Positions 1 to 5,531 of a stretch of DNA of 5,531 nucleotides are shown in pieces. The stretch covers positions 1 through 5,531 of the forward strand of contig CANGYC010000172.1 of NCBI GenBank assembly GCA_947457975.1, read 5' to 3'. The stretch is from Comamonadaceae bacterium (GTDB lineage: Bacteria; Pseudomonadota; Gammaproteobacteria; Burkholderiales; Burkholderiaceae_C). The notes below the pieces were generated by a model. That model was not told the DNA's origin, searched no databases, and saw only the letters and a list, made by a program, of their open reading frames with translations. The number at the start of each line of letters is the position of its first letter. Positions within the stretch are counted from its first letter, which is position 1. Position numbers and translations under genes: made by a program.

Positions 1-22
1 GCCTTCGGGCCGCCTTTTTTTT
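1..22 (+). terminator. Intrinsic terminator, 5' arm cut by window edge
   Basis: The window opens with GCC, a TTCG loop and then GGCCGCC followed directly by eight T. Read as RNA this is a C(UUCG)G tetraloop hairpin with a GC stem and a U tract, a classic rho-independent terminator. Only three bases of the left arm (1-3) are inside the window; the rest of the arm (expected GGCG) should lie just upstream. The T tract on the right means it ends plus-strand transcription, so a plus-strand gene probably precedes this window. It lies only 37 bases before the oxygenase start codon, so an attenuator role cannot be excluded. Confidence 0.75.
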
Positions 23-59
23 GGGGATACTCTGAAGTCTCCCTCTTCAATACAAGCCC

Positions 60-1037
60 ATGCTTGAAAAAACCCTGTGGCACCCGGTCGCCCTGACCGA
101 GGCCGTAACGAATGCCCCCCTGGCCGCCACCTTGCTGGGTGAATCCCTGGTGCTGTGGCGCAGCACCGATGGCCAGGCCCATGCCTGGCTGGACCGCTGT
201 CCGCACCGCGGCGCCCGACTCTCGCTTGGCCGGGTGCACGAGAACCGTCTGGAGTGCCCCTACCACGGCTGGCAGTTCGACACCGCCGGTGTCTGCAGTC
301 AGGTGCCGGCGCTGCCCGCCTTCACGCCGCCGCAGAGCCACTGCACCACGGCCTTTGAAGTGCAAGTTGCCTACGGTCTGGTGTGGGTCCGGCTGGCGCG
401 CCCCACCGGCGAGGACACGCTGCTGCCCGCTTTTGACGATGCCGGGCTTCGCAGCGTCAATTGCGGCCCCTACGACGTGGCCACCAGCGCCCCCCGGGTG
501 GTGGAGAACTTCCTGGACATGGCGCACTTTTCCTTTGTGCACGAGGGCTGGCTGGGCAGCCGCGAGCACACCCACATCGAGGACTACCGCGTCGAAGCCC
601 GTCCCCACGGCGTGCGGGCCACCGGCTGCAAAGCCTGGCAGCCGCGCTCGAACCTGCATTCCGTGGCGCCCGCGCAGGTGGAATACGTTTACGAGGTGAC
701 TGCGCCCTATGCGGCGGTGCTGGGCAAGGTGCCCGAGGCGGGCAGCACGGCAGTCGATGGCTGGCGCGAGTCGATTGGCCTCTTCGTCTGCCCCCTCACG
801 CCCGAGAGTTGCCGTGTCTGGTTCAGGCTGGCCATGGCCGACTTTGACAGCCCCGATGACCAGCTGCGCGCGTTCCAGCACACCATCTTTCTGCAAGACC
901 AGCCGGTGCTGGAATCCCAGCAGCCCCGCTGCCTGCCGCTGGACCTGCAAGCTGAACTGCACACGGCAGCCGACCGCCTGTCTTCGGCCTACCGCCGCCA
1001 CCTTCGACAGCTGGGCATCACCTTTGGAACCTGCTGA
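60..1037 (+). CDS. Rieske [2Fe-2S] ring-hydroxylating oxygenase, possibly HpxD-like
   Basis: This 325-residue protein is the terminal oxygenase of a Rieske non-heme iron system. The Rieske cluster ligands are visible as C47-x-H49 and C66-x2-H69. The mononuclear iron site follows in the motif around N150, D153, H156 and H161, with D280 the likely carboxylate ligand. Its length fits the shorter single-component alpha subunits (VanA-like), not the 420-460 residue benzene/naphthalene dioxygenase type. No signal peptide is seen, so it should be cytoplasmic. It needs an electron-donating reductase, and none is encoded in the window. Its stop overlaps the deaminase start (TGATG). From family knowledge, HpxD of Klebsiella is a Rieske protein implicated in hypoxanthine oxidation; the context makes that role plausible here, but the substrate is inferred. 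A different aromatic or N-heterocyclic substrate is the alternative. ATG 60 has no clear Shine-Dalgarno, yet the family N-terminus (W-x-P-V) begins correctly. Confidence 0.9.
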   Translation: MLEKTLWHPVALTEAVTNAPLAATLLGESLVLWRSTDGQAHAWLDRCPHRGARLSLGRVHENRLECPYHGWQFDTAGVCSQVPALPAFTPPQSHCTTAFEVQVAYGLVWVRLARPTGEDTLLPAFDDAGLRSVNCGPYDVATSAPRVVENFLDMAHFSFVHEGWLGSREHTHIEDYRVEARPHGVRATGCKAWQPRSNLHSVAPAQVEYVYEVTAPYAAVLGKVPEAGSTAVDGWRESIGLFVCPLTPESCRVWFRLAMADFDSPDDQLRAFQHTIFLQDQPVLESQQPRCLPLDLQAELHTAADRLSSAYRRHLRQLGITFGTC

Positions 1038-2077
1038 TGAAAGCGCTGCCCTTGGTTCCTCGCGAGCATCTGCCAGAGTTCCTTCGCGCCCTGCCAAAGG
1101 CCGAGCTGCATATCCACATTGAAGGCTCACTCGAGCCTGAGCTCATCTTCAAGCTTGCCAAGCGCAATGGCGTGGCGCTGAGTTACCCCAGCGTGGAGGC
1201 GCTGCGCCAGGCCTACGCCTTCACCGACCTGCAAAGCTTTCTGGATATTTACTACGCCGGTGCCAGCGTGCTGCTGCACGAGCAGGACTTCTACGACATG
1301 GCCTGGGCCTATTTTGAAAAGGCCGCGGCCGACCATGTGCTGCATGCCGAACTCTTCTTCGATCCGCAGACCCACACGGCCCGCGGCGTGGCCATGGGCA
1401 CGGTGATCGGCGGCCTGCACCACGCCTGCGAGGATGCGCGCGCCCGGCTGGGCATCAGCTCGGCGCTGATTCTGTGCTTTCTGCGCCACCTCAGCGAAGA
1501 AGACGCCTTCACCACCTTGGAACAAGCCCTGCCCTATCGCGAGCGCTTCATCGGCGTGGGCCTGGATTCCAGCGAGCGGGGGAATCCGCCCGAAAAGTTC
1601 GCACGGGTGTTTGCCCGCTGCAGCGAGCTCGGGCTGCACCGCGTGGCCCATGCGGGCGAAGAAGGACCGCCAGCCTTCATCACCACCGCCCTGGACGTGC
1701 TGAAGGTCGAGCGCATCGACCACGGCGTGCAGGCCATCTTTGACCCGCAGCTGATCGAGCGCCTGGCCCGCGAACGCGTGCCCCTCACGGTCTGCCCGCT
1801 GTCCAACCTGCGCCTGCGCGTGACACCCGACCTTTCCAAGCACCCGCTCAAGCAGTTGCTCGACGCGGGCGTGATGGTCACGATCAACTCGGACGACCCG
1901 GCCTACTTCGGTGGCTACCTGAACGAGAACTTCCTGCAGACCTTCGCAGCCCTGCCCCTGGACGCGGCCGATGCCGTGCGCCTGGTGCGGCACAGTTTTG
2001 AGGCGAGCTTCGTCGACGAGGCCACGCGCGCCGGCTTCATGCGCCAGTTGGACGACTGCCTTGCCCGCTTCCTCTGA
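1037..2077 (+). CDS. add: Adenosine/adenine deaminase family, probably adenine deaminase
   Basis: A 346-residue zinc amidohydrolase of the adenosine deaminase superfamily. Metal ligands and catalytic residues are all present: H25 and H27 (LHIHIEG), H205 and E208 (HAGEEG), H229 (IDHG), and D286-D287 ([11 protein letters not shown]). Features such as [38 protein letters not shown] and the Y-F-G-G-Y after the Asp pair match the bacterial adenine deaminase branch (Pseudomonas PA0148 type) more than classical adenosine deaminase. The predicted reaction is adenine to hypoxanthine plus ammonia, in the cytoplasm. The symbol is the one pipelines usually attach; a name reflecting adenine would be more accurate. 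The start overlaps the oxygenase stop by one base, so translation is probably coupled; no strong ribosome binding site is visible. The N-terminus is about ten residues longer than the minimal family start. Its context next to allantoin-pathway genes supports a catabolic role. Confidence 0.93.
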   Translation: MKALPLVPREHLPEFLRALPKAELHIHIEGSLEPELIFKLAKRNGVALSYPSVEALRQAYAFTDLQSFLDIYYAGASVLLHEQDFYDMAWAYFEKAAADHVLHAELFFDPQTHTARGVAMGTVIGGLHHACEDARARLGISSALILCFLRHLSEEDAFTTLEQALPYRERFIGVGLDSSERGNPPEKFARVFARCSELGLHRVAHAGEEGPPAFITTALDVLKVERIDHGVQAIFDPQLIERLARERVPLTVCPLSNLRLRVTPDLSKHPLKQLLDAGVMVTINSDDPAYFGGYLNENFLQTFAALPLDAADAVRLVRHSFEASFVDEATRAGFMRQLDDCLARFL

Positions 2078-3284
2078 GCGGCGCGCCAGGCAGGTGGCCG
2101 CCTGCGGCTTGGTGGGCCTGGCGGTGGCCATGGGGCTGGGGCGCTTTGCCTTTACCCCGGTGCTGCCCATGATGCTGGACGACGGCCTGCTGAGCCTGCG
2201 CGAGGCCAGCTGGCTGGCCAGCAGCAACTACCTGGGCTACCTGCTCGGGGCGCTGGCCTGCGCGCTGCAACCGGCGCTGTGGTCCAGGCTCGCGCATGCC
2301 CCGCAACCAAGTTTTGCATCGCTCATCGCGCTGGGCCTAGCGGCTACCACGCTGCTGACGCTGGGCATGGCCCTGCCCTGGCCCGGCGCCTGGGCCGCGC
2401 TGCGCTTTGCGGCTGGCCTGGCCAGCGCGCTGGTGTTCATCTACACCTCCGGCTGGTGCCTGGCGCAGCTCACGCGCCTGGGCCGACCGGCCTGGGGCGG
2501 CGTGATGTATGCCGGCCCGGGCGCCGGCATCGCCATCAGCGGCCTGGCTGCCAGCGCCATGGTGGCTCAGGCGTGGAGCGCACCCGCCGCCTGGCTGGTC
2601 ATGGGGCTGCTGGCGGCCCTGGGCACGGCCCTGGCGTGGACCGTGCTGCGCGCACCGGGCAGCAGCGAAGAAAGACTGGCGTCGGCTCCGCCCGCCTCCC
2701 CCACAGCGGGGGTGCGCCACGGCGGAGCTGAACAGGCCCTGCTGGTGCTGGGCTATGGCCTGGCGGGCCTGGGCTACATCATCAGCGCCACCTTTTTGCC
2801 CGTGATCGCGCGCACGGCGCTGCCCGGCTCGGTGTGGCTGGACTTGTTCTGGCCGCTCTTTGGCTTGGGCGTGGTGGTCGGGGCGCTGCTGTCCACACGG
2901 CTGCCCCTGCACCTGGACCGGCGGCTCCTGCTGATGCTCAGCTACGTGGTGCAGGCCGCCGGCATCCTGGTGGGCTTATGGCAGCCCACGGTGGCCGGCT
3001 TCGTGGCGGGTAGCCTGCTGCTGGGCCTGCCCTTCACGGCCCTGACATTCTTTGCGATGCAGGAAGCTCGGCGCATCAAGGGCGGCACGGCCACCGGCTT
3101 CATGGGCCTGCTGACGGCCACCTACGGCCTGGGACAGGTGCTGGGCCCCCTGTTGGTGGCCGAGCTGATCAGGCACACCGACACGGCGCGCGGCTTTGAG
3201 CTCGGTCTGGGCGTCGCGGCCGGCGGGTTGCTGCTGGGCGCGGCCCTGTTCGGCGCCATGATGCGCCGCTATCCAGCCCGCTAG
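2061..3284 (+). CDS. YbfB/YjiJ family MFS transporter
   Basis: An inner-membrane transporter of the major facilitator superfamily, 407 residues from the chosen TTG. About twelve hydrophobic segments are visible, in two halves joined by a polar loop near residues 197-224. The first segment carries [14 protein letters not shown] (25-38), the hallmark of the YbfB/YjiJ group, and the C-terminal half has the glycine-rich [20 protein letters not shown] stretch (344-363) typical of that group. An ATG at 1971 would add 30 residues of arginine-rich, non-homologous-looking sequence read out of frame within the deaminase gene, so it is unlikely. TTG 2061 (17-bp overlap with the deaminase) or GTG 2094 fit better; neither has a convincing ribosome binding site, so coupling is likely. 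The substrate is unknown; a purine, urate or ureide is suggested only by neighbours. The central loop is encoded by a palindromic DNA element (2685-2728). Confidence 0.85.
   Translation: MPASSERRARQVAACGLVGLAVAMGLGRFAFTPVLPMMLDDGLLSLREASWLASSNYLGYLLGALACALQPALWSRLAHAPQPSFASLIALGLAATTLLTLGMALPWPGAWAALRFAAGLASALVFIYTSGWCLAQLTRLGRPAWGGVMYAGPGAGIAISGLAASAMVAQAWSAPAAWLVMGLLAALGTALAWTVLRAPGSSEERLASAPPASPTAGVRHGGAEQALLVLGYGLAGLGYIISATFLPVIARTALPGSVWLDLFWPLFGLGVVVGALLSTRLPLHLDRRLLLMLSYVVQAAGILVGLWQPTVAGFVAGSLLLGLPFTALTFFAMQEARRIKGGTATGFMGLLTATYGLGQVLGPLLVAELIRHTDTARGFELGLGVAAGGLLLGAALFGAMMRRYPAR
2685..2728. repeat. REP-like imperfect palindrome inside the MFS gene
   Basis: Perfect 8-bp arms GCTCCGCC (2685-2692) and GGCGGAGC (2721-2728) enclose a second perfect inverted repeat, CCCCC (2698-2702) and GGGGG (2708-2712), around the loop ACAGC. 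CGC (2693-2695) can also pair with GCG (2714-2716), giving about 16 base pairs in 44 bases. The element begins on a codon boundary and encodes residues 209-223 of the transporter, in the loop between the two six-helix halves. This is the architecture of a dispersed intergenic palindrome that has landed in a tolerant site. Whether it is repeated elsewhere in the genome cannot be seen from this window. Confidence 0.6.
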
Positions 3285-3290
3285 GGCGGC

Positions 3291-3644
3291 TCAGCTACCT
3301 CGGTAGGTGGAGTAGCTCCAGGGGCTCACGAGCAGGGGCACGTGGTAGTGCGCGGCTGCATCGGCCACGCCAAAATCCAAGCTCACCTTGTTCAAGAGGC
3401 TCGGTTCCGGCAAGGCCACGCCCCGGGCCTTGAAATAGCCGGCCACATTAAAGACCAAGCGGTAGGTGCCCACCTTCAGGCTCGCGTTGTCATAGAGCGG
3501 GCCATCAGGGTTGCGGCCGTCGGCATTGAGCACAAAGGACTTGACCAGCGTGGCGGCATCGCCGACTGTGGTGAAGAGCGAGACCTGCATGCCTGCGGCG
3601 GGACAGCCATGCATGGTGTCCAGGACGTGTGTGGAAAGGCCCAT
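3291..3644 (-). CDS. uraH: 5-hydroxyisourate hydrolase (transthyretin-like)
   Basis: A 117-residue transthyretin-related protein that hydrolyses 5-hydroxyisourate, the product of urate oxidation, to OHCU. All signature elements are visible: the N-terminal THVLDT with H6, R44 in DGRNPDGPL, the HYHVPLL motif with H99 and H101, and the C-terminal YRGS (114-117) that distinguishes the enzyme from hormone-binding transthyretin. Length matches the family. There is no signal peptide, unlike the periplasmic E. coli homologue (hiuH), so this form should be cytoplasmic. The ATG at 3644-3642 is preceded by AAGGAG six bases upstream, a strong ribosome binding site that fixes the start. The gene is divergent from the GntR regulator across a shared 71-bp region and ends 6 bp from the transporter stop on the other strand. 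It works one step before UraD, which is encoded in the divergent group. Confidence 0.96.
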   Translation of the reverse strand: MGLSTHVLDTMHGCPAAGMQVSLFTTVGDAATLVKSFVLNADGRNPDGPLYDNASLKVGTYRLVFNVAGYFKARGVALPEPSLLNKVSLDFGVADAAAHYHVPLLVSPWSYSTYRGS

Positions 3645-3650
3645 GGTTCG

Positions 3651-3656
3651 CTCCTT
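3651..3656 (-). promoter_or_regulatory. Ribosome binding site of 5-hydroxyisourate hydrolase
   Basis: On the minus strand this reads AAGGAG, six bases before the ATG at 3644. It is the clearest Shine-Dalgarno sequence in the window; the other genes appear to rely on overlap with the gene before them or on weak sites. Confidence 0.8.
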
Positions 3657-3673
3657 CGAATATGTGAACAGGG

Positions 3674-3698
3674 TTTTGGTTTACCGAAAGTGTATACA
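3674..3698. promoter_or_regulatory. Candidate GntR operator region with two GT-N2-AC palindromes
   Basis: In the divergent intergenic region, TGTATACA (3691-3698) is a perfect 8-bp palindrome. Thirteen bases away centre to centre, 3674-3689 forms an imperfect palindrome (six of eight pairs) with core GGTTTACC. Both carry GT-N2-AC cores, and FadR/FCD-type GntR regulators commonly bind short GT...AC palindromes, though the best known consensus has three central bases. A GntR gene starts 18 bases to the right, so autoregulation and joint control of the hydrolase gene are likely. In addition TTTGGTTTA (3675-3683) is nearly repeated as TTTGGTCTA (3708-3716), 33 bp apart. The binding role is inference. 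Confidence 0.5.
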
Positions 3699-3716
3699 AA
3701 AATAGCATTTGGTCTA
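3689..3716 (-). promoter_or_regulatory. Possible sigma70-like promoter for the hydrolase gene
   Basis: Reading the minus strand, TAGACC (3716-3711) and TACACT (3694-3689) are separated by 16 bases and each match four of six positions of the -35 and -10 consensus. Transcription would start near 3682, giving a leader of roughly 38 bases that includes the AAGGAG site. The -10 element overlaps the TGTATACA palindrome, which would suit repression by a bound regulator. The match is weak and no equally good promoter for the GntR gene could be chosen. Confidence 0.25.
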
Positions 3717-4393
3717 TGATGGATTGCATGGAAACGTCCACCACCGACGCGATCGTGCAGGCCCTGACCAAGGCCATCGTCGACCACCGCTTGCACCCGG
3801 GCACCAAGCTGGCCGAGCAGAAGCTGGCCGACCACTTCGGGGTCTCGCGCACCCTGGTGCGGCAAGCGCTGTTCCAACTGTCGCAGAACCGTCTCATCCG
3901 CCTGGAGCCGGCGCGGGGCGCCTTCGTGGCTGCGCCTTCGGTGGAAGAGGCGCGCCAGGTATTTGCCGTGCGCCGCATGCTCGAAGCCGAGATGACGCGC
4001 AACTTCGTGCGCGAAGCCACGCCGGCGCGCATCAAGGCGCTGAAGGCACACGTGCAGCGTGAGAAAGCCTCGCTCAGCGGCAACGACGCATCCAGCCGGG
4101 TGGAACTGCTGGGCGACTTTCATGTGCGCATGGCCGAGCTCATGGGCAACCAGGTGCTGGCGCAACTGCTCAATGAGCTGATCTCGCGCTGCGCGCTAAT
4201 CACCCTCATGTACCAATCGCAAAAAGCCGCTGAGCATTCGCACGAAGAGCACGCCGAAATCGTCAAGGCGCTCAGCCAGGGCGATGCAGAACTCGCCGTG
4301 CGCCTGATGAACGAGCACCTGCTCAACGTCGAACAGAACCTCACCTTCGACCGCAAGCTTCCCACCAACGACATCTCCATGGCACTGTCATGA
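3716..4393 (+). CDS. GntR family regulator, FCD (FadR-type) subgroup
   Basis: A cytoplasmic one-component transcription factor of 225 residues. The N-terminal winged helix-turn-helix spans about residues 8-72, with the recognition region KLADHFGVSRTLVRQAL (36-52) and the wing ending in RGAFVA (67-72). The C-terminal all-helical FCD ligand-binding domain covers about 78-205; H136, H179 and H201, at the spacing expected for its metal site, are candidate ligands, which suggests a carboxylate or similar small-molecule effector. ATG codons at 3716, 3719 and 3728 are all possible starts; none has a strong ribosome binding site, and 3728 would give 221 residues. The stop overlaps the puuE start (ATGA), so regulator and enzyme are probably co-transcribed. 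It probably senses a purine breakdown product and controls the divergent hydrolase and its own operon. The effector, and whether it represses, are not shown by the sequence. Confidence 0.93.
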   Translation: MMDCMETSTTDAIVQALTKAIVDHRLHPGTKLAEQKLADHFGVSRTLVRQALFQLSQNRLIRLEPARGAFVAAPSVEEARQVFAVRRMLEAEMTRNFVREATPARIKALKAHVQREKASLSGNDASSRVELLGDFHVRMAELMGNQVLAQLLNELISRCALITLMYQSQKAAEHSHEEHAEIVKALSQGDAELAVRLMNEHLLNVEQNLTFDRKLPTNDISMALS

Positions 4394-5343
4394 CCTACGA
4401 CTCCACGGCCCCCTACCCCCGCGACCTGGTCGGCTACGGCCGCAATCCGCCGCATGCACAGTGGCCCGGCCAAGCCCGCGTGGCGGTGCAGTTCGTGCTG
4501 AATTACGAGGAAGGCGGCGAAAACGCCACGCTGCACGGCGACGCGGGCAGCGAGCAGTTCCTCTCCGAGATGTTCAACCCACCGAGCTTTCCTGAGCGGC
4601 ACCTCTCCATGGAAGGCATTTACGAATACGGCTCGCGCGTGGGCGTCTGGCGCCTCTTGCGCGAGTTTGAAAAGCGCGGCCTGCCGCTCACGGTGTTCGG
4701 TGTGTCCATGGCGCTGGAGCGCCACCCGGAGCTGACGGCCGCCTTCGTTGAACTGGGCCACGAGATTGCCTGCCACGGCTGGCGCTGGATCCACTACCAG
4801 GGCATGGCGCCCGAGCTTGAGCGCGAGCACATGAACCGCGGCATCGCCATTCTGGAAAAGCTCACCGGCCAAAAGCACGGCAACAGCCTCCATGGCGCCG
4901 GCTGGTACACCGGCCGAGACAGCCCCAACACGCGCCGCCTGGTGGTGGACCACGGCGGCTTCGAGTACGACAGCGACTACTACGGCGATGACCTGCCCTT
5001 CTGGATGAAGGTGCAAAAAACCTCCGGTGAAGTGGTGCCGCATCTGGTGGTGCCCTACACGCTGGATGTCAACGACATGCGCTTTTCTCTGCCGCAGGGC
5101 TACTCGCAGGCCGAGGACTTCTTCATTTACCTGCGTGACAGCTTCGATGCGCTCTATGCCGAAGGCGCCGACAGGCCCAAGATGATGAGCGTGGGCATGC
5201 ACTGCCGCCTGCTGGGCAAGCCCGGCCGCATCGTGGCGCTGCAAAAATTCCTGGACCACATCGCACGGCATGACCGCGTGTGGGTGTGCCGCCGCATCGA
5301 CATCGCGCGCCACTGGAAGGCGACGCACCCCTACCAAGGCTGA
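4390..5343 (+). CDS. puuE: Allantoinase PuuE (polysaccharide deacetylase-like)
   Basis: A 317-residue cytoplasmic enzyme of the PuuE group, which opens the hydantoin ring of allantoin to give allantoate. It has the NodB/polysaccharide deacetylase fold but is unrelated to the dihydroorotase-like allantoinases. Hallmarks visible: PRDLVGYGRNPP (10-21), FVLNYEEGGE (35-44) where classical deacetylases have an Asp pair, GHEIACHGWRWIHY (123-136), GWYTGRDSPNTRRLV (171-185), PYTLDVNDMRF (222-232) and GMHCRLLGKPGR (269-280). Length is normal for the family. The replaced Asp pair agrees with the group's departure from standard metal-dependent deacetylases. The ATG overlaps the GntR stop by four bases and no separate ribosome binding site is seen, implying coupled translation. 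The uraD start follows after five bases, so the enzymes for consecutive pathway steps are produced together. Confidence 0.96.
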   Translation: MTYDSTAPYPRDLVGYGRNPPHAQWPGQARVAVQFVLNYEEGGENATLHGDAGSEQFLSEMFNPPSFPERHLSMEGIYEYGSRVGVWRLLREFEKRGLPLTVFGVSMALERHPELTAAFVELGHEIACHGWRWIHYQGMAPELEREHMNRGIAILEKLTGQKHGNSLHGAGWYTGRDSPNTRRLVVDHGGFEYDSDYYGDDLPFWMKVQKTSGEVVPHLVVPYTLDVNDMRFSLPQGYSQAEDFFIYLRDSFDALYAEGADRPKMMSVGMHCRLLGKPGRIVALQKFLDHIARHDRVWVCRRIDIARHWKATHPYQG

Positions 5344-5348
5344 ACGCC

Positions 5349-5531
5349 ATGCCCCTTTCCCTGGAACAACTCAACGCCGCCTCCGCCGCAGAGGCCGTGG
5401 CCCTGCTGGACGGCATTTACGAACACTCGCCCTGGGTGGCCGAGCGCGCGATGGGCGAGCGTCCTTTCCGGTCGCTGGCCCACCTCAAGCACGCCCTGGT
5501 CGCGGCCCTGGCCCGCTCCTCGGTGGAAGAA
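5349..5531 (+). CDS. uraD: OHCU decarboxylase UraD, 3' end beyond window
   Basis: An open frame of 61 codons runs from ATG 5349 to the last base of the window with no stop. The visible protein starts MPLSLEQLNAAS and contains IYEHSPWVAERA (23-34) followed by RPFRSLAHLKHALVAAL (38-54), the N-terminal signature of 2-oxo-4-hydroxy-4-carboxy-5-ureidoimidazoline decarboxylase; E-H-S-P-W is the most conserved part. The full enzyme is usually about 165-175 residues, so roughly two thirds lie outside, and the catalytic His/Glu region cannot be fully inspected. It converts OHCU made by the 5-hydroxyisourate hydrolase into S-allantoin, the PuuE substrate. An AAGG at 5336-5339, inside the end of puuE, is a modest ribosome binding site nine bases before the start. 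A fusion with a further domain downstream cannot be excluded. Confidence 0.92.
   Translation, partial: MPLSLEQLNAASAAEAVALLDGIYEHSPWVAERAMGERPFRSLAHLKHALVAALARSSVEE

Noticed and set aside
1971..2060. Upstream ATG for the transporter giving a 437-residue protein
   Set aside because: The added 30 residues are an out-of-frame reading of the conserved deaminase C-terminus and look unlike any MFS N-terminus.
1127..2227. Long minus-strand open frame (366 codons) opposite the deaminase gene
   Set aside because: It lies antisense to a gene with all catalytic motifs intact. Its translation is low-complexity (many Ala, Gln, Val, Gly, His) with no family resemblance; such frames arise from strong GC bias at third codon positions.
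3664..3715. A strong plus-strand promoter for the GntR gene
   Set aside because: The best pair, TTGGTT (3676-3681) and AAAAAT (3698-3703) with 16 bases between, matches only three and four of six consensus positions and would leave a leader of only a few bases, so it is not listed as a feature.
3476..4165. Minus-strand open frame spanning the divergent intergenic region
   Set aside because: It runs through the AT-rich regulatory region and overlaps both the hydrolase gene in another frame and the regulator gene in antisense. It shows no family features.
4500..4545. Loss of the metal-binding Asp pair in PuuE as a sign of an inactive enzyme
   Set aside because: NYEEGGEN in place of the NodB Asp pair is normal for the PuuE allantoinase group, and the other family motifs are intact.
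4120..5337. Minus-strand open frame (405 codons) opposite puuE
   Set aside because: Although longer than puuE itself, it has no recognisable motif, its composition mirrors the antisense of GC-biased codons, and it crosses the puuE-GntR junction without regard to gene boundaries.

Overview
The window is a dense, GC-rich stretch with almost no spare DNA. It carries a purine and ureide degradation locus. Gene content, high GC and protein style point to a betaproteobacterium of the Burkholderiales, probably a Comamonadaceae relative (Acidovorax, Variovorax or Polaromonas type). That placement is inference from family resemblance, not from a search.

Layout. Positions 1-22 are the 3' part of an intrinsic terminator from an upstream plus-strand unit. 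A plus-strand group follows: a Rieske-type mononuclear iron oxygenase (60-1037), an adenosine/adenine deaminase most like the bacterial adenine deaminases (1037-2077), and a YbfB/YjiJ-type MFS transporter (about 2061-3284). Overlapping gene ends suggest all three are translated together. Six bases after the transporter stop, the minus-strand gene for 5-hydroxyisourate hydrolase (3644 down to 3291) ends tail to tail with it. A 71-bp AT-richer region (3645-3715) separates that gene from a divergent plus-strand group: a GntR/FCD regulator (3716-4393), the allantoinase puuE (4390-5343, ATGA overlap) and the start of uraD, OHCU decarboxylase (5349 to the window end, cut off).

How the genes fit together. 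The deaminase would turn adenine into hypoxanthine. HiuH, UraD and PuuE carry out consecutive late steps: 5-hydroxyisourate to OHCU, to S-allantoin, to allantoate. Missing between the two halves are hypoxanthine to xanthine to urate, and urate to 5-hydroxyisourate. No xanthine dehydrogenase or urate oxidase is present here. The Rieske oxygenase, fused head to tail with the deaminase gene, could supply a hypoxanthine hydroxylation step as proposed for Klebsiella HpxD; this is the most interesting hypothesis in the window. The transporter may import a purine or ureide, and the GntR protein probably controls both arms from the divergent region, which holds GT-N2-AC palindromes.

Other unusual features are a 44-bp imperfect palindrome embedded in frame in the central loop of the transporter gene, and an oxygenase start with no visible ribosome binding site only 37 bases after a terminator. 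There is no gene-free stretch above 300 bases, and no tRNA, rRNA, CRISPR array or insertion sequence was seen.
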